Assembly (NCBI GenBank): GCA_964346955.1
Contig: CAYFWT010000026.1
Location: 1 to 23,365, forward strand
Source of the DNA: CAYFWT01 sp964346955
Lineage (GTDB): Bacteria; Patescibacteriota; Minisyncoccia; Portnoybacterales; UBA2143
DNA: 23,365 nucleotides
Direction: 5' to 3'
Within the stretch, counting starts at the first letter, position 1, and each line of letters begins with the position of its first letter. Made by a program: the position numbers and the translations under genes. The notes under the pieces are model-generated. The model was not told the origin of the DNA and did not search any database. It saw only the letters and a program-made list of their open reading frames with translations. This document shows positions 7,753-14,139 of the stretch, piece after piece.

Positions 7753-7765
7753 AAAGTGATTGAAA

Positions 7766-7801
7766 AAGGGCGGGACAAACAGTCTCGCCCTTATTTCTTT
7801 T
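7766..7801. terminator. Bidirectional intrinsic terminator between the ClpP-like gene and corA
   Basis: AAGGGCGGGAC and GTCTCGCCCTT form an 11-bp stem (one G-T pair) with a 4-5 nt loop. It is followed by a T-rich run on the plus strand and by TTTTT on the minus strand, so it can serve both convergent genes. Confidence 0.85.
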
Positions 7802-7816
7802 ATAAACCCTGTAATT

Positions 7817-8731
7817 CTATAACCACTTCTTCTTTCTAAAATAAATCACCATAATTCCCACAGACAGAAGCATAAAGATAAGGATGGCTAACCAGGTAAA
7901 AGGATTTTGTCGTACTAAGGGGATATTATCAAAAACATTCATCCCAAAAAATCCAACCACTACCCCCAAAGGGAAGGTGATGAAGGAAATAACGGTCAGA
8001 ATTCTAACGATATTATTTAATTTGTGAGAAAGGAGAGAATTATTTGTCTGCTCAATAGAGTTGACTAATTCCCGGTTATTTTCCAAGACATTCCATACCC
8101 TAATCCCTGAGCCAATTACTTCTTGAGCTAATGGTTTTATCTCTCGAGTGAAAATTCGCGGGCATTTCTTCTCTAAAATTTCTAAGACTGACCTTTGAGG
8201 TTTGACCGCTCGACGAAAATCAATCAGGTCTTTTTTAACAATAGCAACTTCAGTAAGCATTTCCTTTTCTCGGCCTTCAAAAACTTGCTTCTCAATATTT
8301 TCAATCCTTTCCGCCACATGGTCAAGCATGGGCAAACAAGAATCAATCAACCAGTCTAAAAGTCCTAAGAGGAGATGGCCACTGCTTTTAAAGTGTTGAG
8401 TTTGATGGTAATTTTGGAGTTGACAATCATTGAAAAAGGTTTCTAAATCAGGAATTGGCTCAAGATGGCTAGTAATTAAAGTATTAGGGGTGACAATAAA
8501 ATCTAATTCTACTGGTTTGGTTTCTCGGCGCTTAGGATTGTGGACGGGAAAATGGAGGACAACAAAGAGCTGACCTGGATATTCTTCTATTTTAGGACGA
8601 TGAATTGGTGGCAAAAACTGACGAGCAATAAAAGGATGGAGATGAAATTTTTCTTTAAGTTTATCTAAATCTTTTTCTTTTGGCTCCTGGATATCAATCC
8701 AGGTGATATTGTTGGCAGTAATTGTTTTCAT
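7817..8731 (-). CDS. corA: CorA-type Mg2+/Co2+ transporter
   Basis: 304 residues from the ATG at 8731. A longer reading from a TTG at 8767 would run into an intergenic hairpin and is unlikely. The large N-terminal cytoplasmic domain (about 1-240) is followed by two membrane helices, with the family signature GMN at about 263-265 (FFGMNVFDNIP) at the end of the first. The C-terminus is basic (FRKKKWL). CorA proteins form pentameric Mg2+ channels. The second loop carries FDNIPL rather than the more common MPEL type. Monocistronic, convergent with the ClpP-like gene. Confidence 0.94.
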   Translation of the reverse strand: MKTITANNITWIDIQEPKEKDLDKLKEKFHLHPFIARQFLPPIHRPKIEEYPGQLFVVLHFPVHNPKRRETKPVELDFIVTPNTLITSHLEPIPDLETFFNDCQLQNYHQTQHFKSSGHLLLGLLDWLIDSCLPMLDHVAERIENIEKQVFEGREKEMLTEVAIVKKDLIDFRRAVKPQRSVLEILEKKCPRIFTREIKPLAQEVIGSGIRVWNVLENNRELVNSIEQTNNSLLSHKLNNIVRILTVISFITFPLGVVVGFFGMNVFDNIPLVRQNPFTWLAILIFMLLSVGIMVIYFRKKKWL

Positions 8732-8740
8732 AGTCTCAGT

Positions 8741-8797
8741 GAACAATAAACAATCACCAATAAACAATTTTTGTTTACTGGGTATTGCTTATTGTGT
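8741..8797. repeat. Low-complexity inverted repeat between corA and grpE
   Basis: 27-bp arms (8741-8767 and 8771-8797) of (A)CAATAAACAAT-like words pair with about 21 of 27 matches around a 3-nt loop. It would lie in the corA 5' leader. Same style as the hairpins at 14943-15032 and 21025-21143, with different words. Confidence 0.65.
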
Positions 8798-8835
8798 ATT
8801 ATTTATTATTTCTATCTTATCATAATTTTCTCTGA

Positions 8836-8864
8836 TTGACAATTTTTAGAAAAATGTATAAACT
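8836..8864 (+). promoter_or_regulatory. Predicted promoter of grpE
   Basis: Consensus TTGACA (8836-8841). The -10 is TAAACT (8859-8864) at 17 bp, or TATAAA (8857-8862) at 15 bp. The start falls near 8870, leaving about five bases before ATG 8875 and placing the upstream in-frame TTG and ATG codons inside the promoter. Confidence 0.5.
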
Positions 8865-8874
8865 TAATAATAGA

Positions 8875-9363
8875 ATGGCCAAAAAGGAAAAGATTGCTTA
8901 CATTTCTGAAGATTCTGAAGAAGTTACAAAGCAATTAGAGAAACTCAAAAATAAACTAAAAATTTGCCAAAAAGAAAGGGAGGAATATCTAACCCAGACC
9001 CAGCGAGCTAGGGCTGATTTAATAAATTTCCGAAGACGGCAGGAACAGATTTTAGAGGAGTTGAGAAATTATAGCCGAGAGAGTTTAATTAGAGAATTAT
9101 TGCCAGTCTTGGATAGTTTAAGAATAGGAGCAAAAGAAGACGAAGGATTAAAACAAATCAAAGAACAATTGGAAGCTATTTTAAGACAAGGCGGCTTAAA
9201 AGAAATTCCCTCTCTGGGAGAAAAATTCAATCCAGAATTTCATGAAGCAATAGAGCAGGTAAAATCAAGAGAAAAAGAAGGAACGATTATTGAGGAAGTA
9301 CAGAAAGGGTATCTGTTGAGAGATAAAGTTTTGAGGATAAGTAAAGTCAAAGTAGCCAAATAA
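8875..9363 (+). CDS. grpE: GrpE, DnaK nucleotide-exchange factor
   Basis: 162 residues from ATG 8875 (MAKKEKIAYI). In-frame starts at 8836 (TTG) and 8854 (ATG) overlap the predicted promoter, so I prefer 8875. The N-terminal half is a long charged coiled coil (about 15-80) with YLTQTQRARADLINFRRR, the central part has LIRELLPVLDSL, and the C-terminal beta domain has GEKFNPEFHEAIEQV and EEVQKGYLLRDKVLRISKVKVAK, diagnostic of GrpE. It releases ADP from DnaK. It leads the grpE-hsp20-dnaK region. No hrcA gene or CIRCE operator is upstream. Confidence 0.96.
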   Translation: MAKKEKIAYISEDSEEVTKQLEKLKNKLKICQKEREEYLTQTQRARADLINFRRRQEQILEELRNYSRESLIRELLPVLDSLRIGAKEDEGLKQIKEQLEAILRQGGLKEIPSLGEKFNPEFHEAIEQVKSREKEGTIIEEVQKGYLLRDKVLRISKVKVAK

Positions 9364-9383
9364 AATATTTTTTAAAGTGCGGC

Positions 9384-9438
9384 TGATAGCTTAATTACCG
9401 AGAGTCTTCAAAACGACAGTAGGGAAATTAAGCTGTTA
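9384..9438 (+). promoter_or_regulatory. Hairpin in the hsp20 leader
   Basis: 9384-9396 pairs with 9426-9438, with a perfect core AGCTTAATT/AATTAAGCT, two G-U pairs and an inner CC/GG, around a loop of about 23 nt. It ends 13 bases before the hsp20 ATG at 9452 and has no T-run, so it is not a terminator. A heat-responsive RNA structure or an operator is possible. Confidence 0.5.
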
Positions 9439-9451
9439 CCAAGACATTGTT

Positions 9452-9892
9452 ATGCCTATTAAATGGAGACAGTTTAGGGAATTAGAGAGACCTCATCATC
9501 TTCCAGAAATTTTTGGAGAAGAAGAAGAGTGGGTTCCTTTTGTTCCTACCTTTCGAGCTGAGGAGCCAGCAGTTGATATTTATCAAGATAGAGATAACCT
9601 CTATGTTGAAGTATCCTTGGCTGGTGTTAAGCCAGAGGAGGTTGAAATTTCCATAGAAGATAATATTCTAACCATCCAAGGAAAGACTGAAGAGAAAAAA
9701 GAAACTAAGGAAAAAGATTATTTGCGCAAAGAGATTAGAAAAGGAGCTTTCCGTCGGGTAATTAAATTACCAGTCGAAGTGAAAGGGGATAGGGCAATAG
9801 CTGAAAGTCTCAGCGGCATGCTTAAGATTACTATTCCTAAGGTGGCTAAGATAACTCCTAAAGCGAAAAGGATCCCCATTAAGATTAAATAG
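9452..9892 (+). CDS. Small heat shock protein, Hsp20/alpha-crystallin family
   Basis: 146 residues. The alpha-crystallin domain spans about 38-135: PAVDIYQDRDNLYVEVSLAG opens it, KPEEVEISIEDNILTIQGK follows, and the core YLRKEIRKGAFRRVIKLP and LSGMLKITIPK close it. The C-terminal IPIKIK fits the I-x-I/V anchor used for oligomer assembly. It is an ATP-independent holdase that keeps unfolded clients soluble for DnaK. It lies between grpE and dnaK, with a hairpin in its leader and repeat copy B after its stop. No Shine-Dalgarno sequence is visible. Confidence 0.95.
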   Translation: MPIKWRQFRELERPHHLPEIFGEEEEWVPFVPTFRAEEPAVDIYQDRDNLYVEVSLAGVKPEEVEISIEDNILTIQGKTEEKKETKEKDYLRKEIRKGAFRRVIKLPVEVKGDRAIAESLSGMLKITIPKVAKITPKAKRIPIKIK

Positions 9893-9896
9893 AGGC

Positions 9897-10066
9897 AGAG
9901 ATTCACCCTAACACATTTCTCAAGGACGCAGCGGCGAGAATATGGTGACTTTCTGAGTTTGTTGTTCCGCTGCTCGGAGATGACAAAAGCTTATCCTTTA
10001 TAAGTATTCTCACTTAGTTGTAGCTTTTGTCATCTACGCCTTTCGAAATGGTTAGGGTTAATCTCT
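9897..10066 (-). repeat. Three-way-junction palindromic element, copy B (inverted)
   Basis: 170 bp between hsp20 and dnaK, in the opposite orientation to the other four. Outer arms AGAGATTCACCCTAAC (9897-9912) and GTTAGGGTTAATCTCT (10051-10066) pair with one mismatch. Stem II (GCAGCGG/CCGCTGC) comes first, then stem I (AGATGACAAAAGC with GCTTTTGTCATCT). The loops differ from every other copy, so this is the most diverged member. It starts four bases after the hsp20 stop and ends 13 before dnaK. Confidence 0.85.
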
Positions 10067-10079
10067 TTAAATAAAAATA

Positions 10080-11939
10080 ATGGCGAAAATAATTGGTATT
10101 GATTTAGGTACCTCAAACTCAGCTGCCTCAGTAGTTGAAGCAGGTAAGCCGACAATGATTCCTTCAGCTGAAGGGACTGTGGTAGGCGGCGGCAAAGCTT
10201 TCCCTTCTTATGTGGCTATGACCAAAGAAGGTGAGATTTTAGTTGGTGAGCCAGCCCGGCGTCAAGCAGTGACTAATCCAGAAAACACAGCTACGGCTTT
10301 TAAACGGAAAATGGGAACTAAGGAAAAATATACTTTAGCTAACAAAGATTATACTCCCCAGCAACTTTCTGCCTTTCTTTTACAGAAAATTAAAAAAGAT
10401 GCCGAGGCTTTTTTAGGTGAGCCAGTCCCCAAAGCAGTTATCACTACGCCAGCTTACTTTAATGATGCCCAAAGACAGGCGACTAAAGATGCTGGAGCGA
10501 TTGCTGGTTTGGAGGTGATACGGATTGTTAATGAGCCAACCGCTGCTTCTTTGGCTTATGGTATTGATAAGGCTGGCCAGGAAGAAAAGATTCTGGTTTT
10601 TGATTTTGGTGGGGGCACCTTGGATGTGACTCTTATGGATTTTGGTGAAGGAGTTTTTGAAGTTAAGTCAACTTCTGGTGATACGGAATTAGGTGGCACG
10701 GATATGGACGAAGTTTTAGTTGACTACCTTACCCAAGAATTTGAAAAAGAGAATGGCATTGATTTAAAGCAAGACAAAACTGCTCTTCAGAGATTAAAAG
10801 AAGCAGCTGAGAAAGCAAAAATTGAACTTTCCTCTACTTTAGAAACAGATATTAATCTACCTTTTATCAGTGCGGATAATGCTGGCCCAAAGCACCTAAC
10901 CATGAAAATTACTCGGGCTAAGTTGGAAGAGTTAGTTAAGCCGATTATTGAGAAATGTCGTGGTCCCATGGAGCAAGCTTTAAATGATGCTAAGCTAACC
11001 TCCAATGATATTACTAAAGTTATTTTAGTGGGCGGACCAACCAGAATGCCAGCTGTCCAGCAATTTGTTGAAAGCTACGTTGGCAAAAAGATTGAACGGG
11101 GAGTAGATCCCATGGAATGTGTGGCTGTGGGCGCCGCTATTCAAGGAGCAATTCTAAGTGGTGATATGAAAGAAGTTCTTTTATTGGATGTCACTCCTTT
11201 AACTTTAGGAATTGAGACTTTGGGTGCGGTGATGACTCCTTTGATAGAAAGAAACACCACCATCCCTACCTCCAAAAGTCAAATTTTTTCGACCGCTTCT
11301 GATAATCAGCCAGCCGTGGACATCCATGTTTTGCAAGGAGAAAGACCAATGGCGGCTGACAACCGAACTTTAGGCAGATTTATCTTAGATGGCATCCCAC
11401 CAGCCCCTCGCGGTGTACCCCAGATTGAAGTTGCTTTTGACATTGATGCTAACGGTATCCTAGACGTCAAGGCTAAAGACAAAGCAACCAACAAAGAGCA
11501 ATCAATCACCATTACCGATTCTTCAGCCCTTTCTAAGGAAGATATTGAGAAAATGAAGCAAGAAGCAGAGGCTCATGCTGCTGAAGACCGTCAAAGAAAA
11601 GAATTAGTCGAGACTCGCAACCAAGCTGATACTTTAATTTTCTCTACCGAGAAAGCTCTCAAAGAAGCTGGTGACAAAATCAAGCCAGCCGATAAAAAGG
11701 AAGTTGAGGAAAAATTAGCTGAGCTGAAAAAAGTTAAAGACAGCAAAGAAATAGAGACATTGAAAAAAGCAATGGATGAACTATCTCAGGTAATTCAAAA
11801 AATCGGTGCTCAATTATATCAGAAAGTTCAAGAAGAGAAAGCCGAACAATCAGAACCAGAGATAAAAGCAGGACCCAAGAAAGACAAAGAAAAAACAGTA
11901 GAAGGGGAGTATGAGGAAGTGAAAGAAGAAAAGAAGTAA
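10080..11939 (+). CDS. dnaK: Chaperone protein DnaK (Hsp70)
   Basis: 619 residues, slightly shorter than E. coli DnaK (638). The ATPase domain (about 1-375) has phosphate-1 motif IGIDLGTSNSAASVVE (Ser for the usual second Thr of GTTNS), NEPTAASLAYG, and VFDFGGGTLDVTLMD. The linker and substrate domain start at EVLLLDVTPLTLGIETLG, with VLQGERPMAADNRTLGRF and IEVAFDIDANGILDVKAKDK. The helical lid ends in a Lys/Glu-rich tail. It refolds proteins in an ATP cycle driven by DnaJ and GrpE, both encoded nearby. Repeats flank the gene: copy B before it, copy C after it. Confidence 0.98.
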   Translation: MAKIIGIDLGTSNSAASVVEAGKPTMIPSAEGTVVGGGKAFPSYVAMTKEGEILVGEPARRQAVTNPENTATAFKRKMGTKEKYTLANKDYTPQQLSAFLLQKIKKDAEAFLGEPVPKAVITTPAYFNDAQRQATKDAGAIAGLEVIRIVNEPTAASLAYGIDKAGQEEKILVFDFGGGTLDVTLMDFGEGVFEVKSTSGDTELGGTDMDEVLVDYLTQEFEKENGIDLKQDKTALQRLKEAAEKAKIELSSTLETDINLPFISADNAGPKHLTMKITRAKLEELVKPIIEKCRGPMEQALNDAKLTSNDITKVILVGGPTRMPAVQQFVESYVGKKIERGVDPMECVAVGAAIQGAILSGDMKEVLLLDVTPLTLGIETLGAVMTPLIERNTTIPTSKSQIFSTASDNQPAVDIHVLQGERPMAADNRTLGRFILDGIPPAPRGVPQIEVAFDIDANGILDVKAKDKATNKEQSITITDSSALSKEDIEKMKQEAEAHAAEDRQRKELVETRNQADTLIFSTEKALKEAGDKIKPADKKEVEEKLAELKKVKDSKEIETLKKAMDELSQVIQKIGAQLYQKVQEEKAEQSEPEIKAGPKKDKEKTVEGEYEEVKEEKK

Positions 11940-11945
11940 AACTTC

Positions 11946-12120
11946 AAAAAGTTTAGCCTAACCATTTCGAGAAGCCTAGATGACAAAACATAACAGCCAG
12001 AGTGAAACAACAAGAAAGGTTCTGTTTTGTCATCTCGGAGCAGCGGCTTAAATAATAAGAACGAATACAACGGATCCCCAGCCGCTGCGTCTTCGAGAAA
12101 TACGTTAGGCTGAACTTTTT
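11946..12120 (+). repeat. Three-way-junction palindromic element, copy C
   Basis: 175 bp, seven bases after the dnaK stop. Outer arms AAAAAGTTTAGCCTAAC (11946-11962) and GTTAGGCTGAACTTTTT (12104-12120) pair over 17 bp with one T-G wobble. Stem I is AGATGACAAAACA with TGTTTTGTCATCT; stem II is GCAGCGGC with GCCGCTGC. The interior is nearly identical to copy E, but the outermost arm differs. The arm ends in TTTTT, so it could also act as a terminator for dnaK. Confidence 0.9.
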
Positions 12121-12126
12121 CAGGGC

Positions 12127-12156
12127 TTGACAAAATAAAGAAAACCTTGTTAAAAT
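12127..12156 (+). promoter_or_regulatory. Predicted promoter of the zinc-finger-like/LysM gene pair
   Basis: TTGACA (12127-12132), 18 bp, TAAAAT (12151-12156). Start near 12163, leaving a structured leader of about 168 nt before ATG 12331. Confidence 0.55.
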
Positions 12157-12161
12157 AAGGT

Positions 12162-12184
12162 TACCTCAGATTGGGGTATTTTTT
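12162..12184 (+). terminator. Short hairpin with T-run after the promoter
   Basis: TACCTCA (12162-12168), a 3-nt loop and TGGGGTA (12172-12178), then six Ts (12179-12184). It may terminate dnaK read-through, or protect the 5' end of the transcript from the 12127 promoter, whose predicted start coincides with the stem. Confidence 0.4.
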
Positions 12185-12254
12185 ATCCTTCAATAGGTTG
12201 GAGGAGTTCTTTGAAATATAAATCCGATAAGAAAGGAGTGAATTGAGAGTATTT

Positions 12255-12306
12255 TGACAGAAGGCGATGGCCACTGTCAGAAAAGGGGATAGGCATTGGC
12301 TAACCC
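12255..12306 (+). ncRNA. Two leader hairpins with a GGC-NNNG-GCC/GCT tip
   Basis: Hairpin 1: TGACAG (12255-12260), loop AAGGCGATGGCCA, CTGTCA (12274-12279). Hairpin 2: GGGATA (12286-12291), loop GGCATTGGC, TAACCC (12301-12306) with one mismatch. The loop words recur in two hairpins after the LysM gene (13932-13998). They are leader RNA structures of the gene pair; function unknown. Confidence 0.5.
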
Positions 12307-12330
12307 AAAACAAGATATGGAGGTATGAAA

Positions 12331-12744
12331 ATGAAAAAGATGGGAGTATTTTTTTCATTATGGACTTCTGTAGTGCCAATGGATACGAATAAGCTGGAAC
12401 AGTCAGTTTCCGATTCTTTTGTCTTGGTCTTGTCGATAATTCTTATTGTGGTAGGTATTTTGCTGATTATTAAATCAATGCGAAAACCTACTAGGGAGGA
12501 GGACTCAAAGTTTATCGAAGTAGAAGGGAGTTCGGAGACTAAAGGGAATCCGGAGACTATTGGAGTAAGAGTTAAATTTCAAGAGGGAACAAGTTACCGA
12601 GTTGATTGCCCGCGCGCAATTATCTGTCCGATTTGCTTTGACTTCGTGGATACTAGCGCTTACTTGGTCTCCAAACACCTCAAGAAGCATTTCAAAGAGG
12701 AACTAAATTTGTTTGTTAGACAACCAGCAACCGAGAATCCCTGA
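12331..12744 (+). CDS. Membrane-anchored protein with a C2H2-like zinc finger
   Basis: 137 residues from ATG 12331. The ATG at 12325 is only 1 nt from the Shine-Dalgarno GGAGG (12319-12323), while 12331 is 7 nt away, so 12331 is preferred. A hydrophobic segment at about 29-46 (VLVLSIILIVVGILLII) is followed by a basic KSMRK, which would keep the rest cytoplasmic. The C-terminus has CPIC, 13 residues, then HLKKH (about residues 100-121). The C-x2-C-x13-H-x3-H spacing is close to a classical C2H2 finger (x12). I do not recognise the family. It is followed 18 bp later by the LysM lipoprotein gene and is probably cotranscribed with it. Function unknown; the finger could bind nucleic acid or a partner protein. 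Confidence 0.75.
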   Translation: MKKMGVFFSLWTSVVPMDTNKLEQSVSDSFVLVLSIILIVVGILLIIKSMRKPTREEDSKFIEVEGSSETKGNPETIGVRVKFQEGTSYRVDCPRAIICPICFDFVDTSAYLVSKHLKKHFKEELNLFVRQPATENP

Positions 12745-12762
12745 AAGGAAGGAGGAAGAAAG

Positions 12763-13890
12763 ATGAAAAAGACACTTTGGCTGATATCGATTTTAACGGT
12801 TTTCGGCTGTACCAGGGTTGAAAGGGAAGTAATAAAGGAAAGGGCCATTCCGCTAATTGCCCCGACCGAGATGAACCAAGAAGTCCCTGCCAAATCAGAA
12901 CCAGTAGTCGTCCGGCAAGAAATCATTCCTCTCCCTCAGATTATTCCCCTTCCTTTGAAGAAGGGCGAAACTTCGAAGCCAAGAGAGTCAATAACCAAGC
13001 AGGCCTCAGTAACTCATCTGGTTAAGAAAGGGGAATGTCTCTGGAAGGTTGCCGAAAAGTATTATCAAAACGGCTTCCGCTACAAGGAAATCGCCCAAGC
13101 AAACCAGATCCATTCTCCTTACACTATTTATCCTGGTCAATCCTTGACTATCCCTCACCTTCACTTAGTCGAAAGGGGAGAATCTCTATCGAAAATTGCT
13201 ACAAAGTATTACCATAAAGGTACTCTTTACGGAGCGATTGCCCAGGCGAATCAGATCCCCTCTCCTTACATTATCCATCCAGGCCAAATCTTAGTTATCC
13301 CAGCCAGGGATGCTATTTCATCCAGGACTGAGGCTAAAGCCAGGATTAAGGCTAAAGAACTGCCAGAATCAGGGCAACCAGTTGACGAAAAACCCTATCA
13401 AATAACCTGGCAAGAAGCGATAGACAAATTTGACCTACCGACTCTAGTCAAGGAACAGACAAAAAAGAACGTGCAGGAAGACAAGTTTCAATGGTTTGAG
13501 ACCGGTTTGACAAACGAACAAAAATTGAGTCAGCTTATTTTCGGGAGTGGGGAGATTTGGAACGAGGTTACTTGCTATTGGTCTTCCTATCGAGGCTATC
13601 AAGTCAAAGATTATGGAGCAGACCAATATCGGATAGTTCGACTCTCAGAATGCGGCAGTTGGGCTTGGTGGAAAGAAGAACCGAGAGGACCGCCAACGGA
13701 ATTAGCAACACTGAAAGTAGTACCGAAGAATAAGGTATTACCGAAGAATTTGGTAGCACTGGAAGAAGTGTCGGTGAAGAAAAAAGAAACCTCCTTTTCT
13801 TGGCTAGCAATTAGTTTATGGATAGTGGCTATCTTAGTGATAGCAGCAGTAGTCATTGTCCCCTGGAGAGCTCGAAGGAAAAGGAGGTAA
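12763..13890 (+). CDS. LysM-repeat lipoprotein with a C-terminal membrane anchor
   Basis: 375 residues. The N-terminus MKKTLWLISILTVFGC looks like a lipoprotein signal with Cys16 as the lipidation site; Phe at -2 is atypical. Two LysM domains follow, at about 83-130 (HLVKKGECLWKVAEKYY) and 131-178 (HLVERGESLSKIATKYY). Both end in PGQxLxIP and share AQANQI; they are clearly duplicates and would bind glycan such as peptidoglycan. A Trp/Tyr-rich region (about 230-310) is unrecognised. A last hydrophobic helix (about 345-365, SWLAISLWIVAILVIAAVVI) ends in basic RARRKRR. A protein anchored at both ends would form a loop across the wall. The Shine-Dalgarno GGAGG is 7 nt before the ATG. Confidence 0.88.
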   Translation: MKKTLWLISILTVFGCTRVEREVIKERAIPLIAPTEMNQEVPAKSEPVVVRQEIIPLPQIIPLPLKKGETSKPRESITKQASVTHLVKKGECLWKVAEKYYQNGFRYKEIAQANQIHSPYTIYPGQSLTIPHLHLVERGESLSKIATKYYHKGTLYGAIAQANQIPSPYIIHPGQILVIPARDAISSRTEAKARIKAKELPESGQPVDEKPYQITWQEAIDKFDLPTLVKEQTKKNVQEDKFQWFETGLTNEQKLSQLIFGSGEIWNEVTCYWSSYRGYQVKDYGADQYRIVRLSECGSWAWWKEEPRGPPTELATLKVVPKNKVLPKNLVALEEVSVKKKETSFSWLAISLWIVAILVIAAVVIVPWRARRKRR

Positions 13891-13931
13891 AACTTCTTTC
13901 AGGTAAAGGTTTAGTTATCAGGCAAGTTGAC

Positions 13932-13998
13932 GGTTAAACAAATAGAAAGGCTTGGCCATCTATTTGTTTAACCTAGCTAAAAGGCATTGGCCATTAGC
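13932..13998 (+). ncRNA. Two downstream hairpins with a GGC-NNNG-GCC tip
   Basis: Hairpin 3: a perfect 15-bp stem GGTTAAACAAATAGA/TCTATTTGTTTAACC (13932-13946, 13959-13973) with loop AAGGCTTGGCCA. Hairpin 4: GCTAA (13976-13980), loop AAGGCATTGGCCA, TTAGC (13994-13998). Neither has a T-run. They mirror the two leader hairpins at 12255-12306 across the gene pair. Confidence 0.55.
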
Positions 13999-14037
13999 AT
14001 TGACACTTGTCTTAACTTCCCAATTTCTTGAAGGTAA

Positions 14038-14070
14038 GGGGTAAACAGAAAAACCTGTTACCCCTTTTTA
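14038..14070 (+). terminator. Intrinsic terminator of the gene pair
   Basis: GGGGTAAACAG (14038-14048) pairs with CCTGTTACCCC (14054-14064), followed by TTTTT. It lies 148 nt after the LysM stop, beyond the two hairpins. Confidence 0.8.
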
Positions 14071-14102
14071 TTTATTGACTTAAGCTTGTGGAAAGAATAA
14101 TT

Positions 14103-14131
14103 TTGAAATACATTTAAGTTTGTGTTATGAT
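14103..14131 (+). promoter_or_regulatory. Predicted leaderless promoter of the 14140 gene
   Basis: TTGAAA (14103-14108), 17 bp, TATGAT (14126-14131) with extended TGT. The predicted start near 14138 is within two or three bases of ATG 14140, so translation should be leaderless. Confidence 0.6.
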
Positions 14132-14139
14132 GGAAGAGC

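Noticed and set aside
8732..8767. N-terminal extension of corA from a TTG codon
   Set aside because: The extension would be encoded by the low-complexity inverted repeat; the ATG at 8731 gives a normal CorA start.
8836..8874. N-terminal extension of grpE from TTG 8836 or ATG 8854
   Set aside because: These bases form a promoter with a consensus TTGACA, and the extension has no GrpE-like sequence.
8875..10079. CIRCE operator upstream of grpE, hsp20 or dnaK
   Set aside because: No TTAGCACTC-N9-GAGTGCTAA match was found on reading these spacers.
11828..12133. Minus-strand frame of 101 residues over copy C, sharing a stretch of about 35 residues with a frame over copy E (19753-19965 and 19536-20021)
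   Set aside because: The similarity follows from the near-identical DNA of the two repeats. The frames run into antisense of dnaK and aspS, lack ribosome sites, and are not kept in copies A, B and D.
12267..12392. Small frame starting at an ATG in the leader hairpin of the zinc-finger-like gene, as a possible leader peptide
   Set aside because: The ATG lies in the conserved hairpin loop, has no ribosome site, and the frame overlaps the real gene without coding character.
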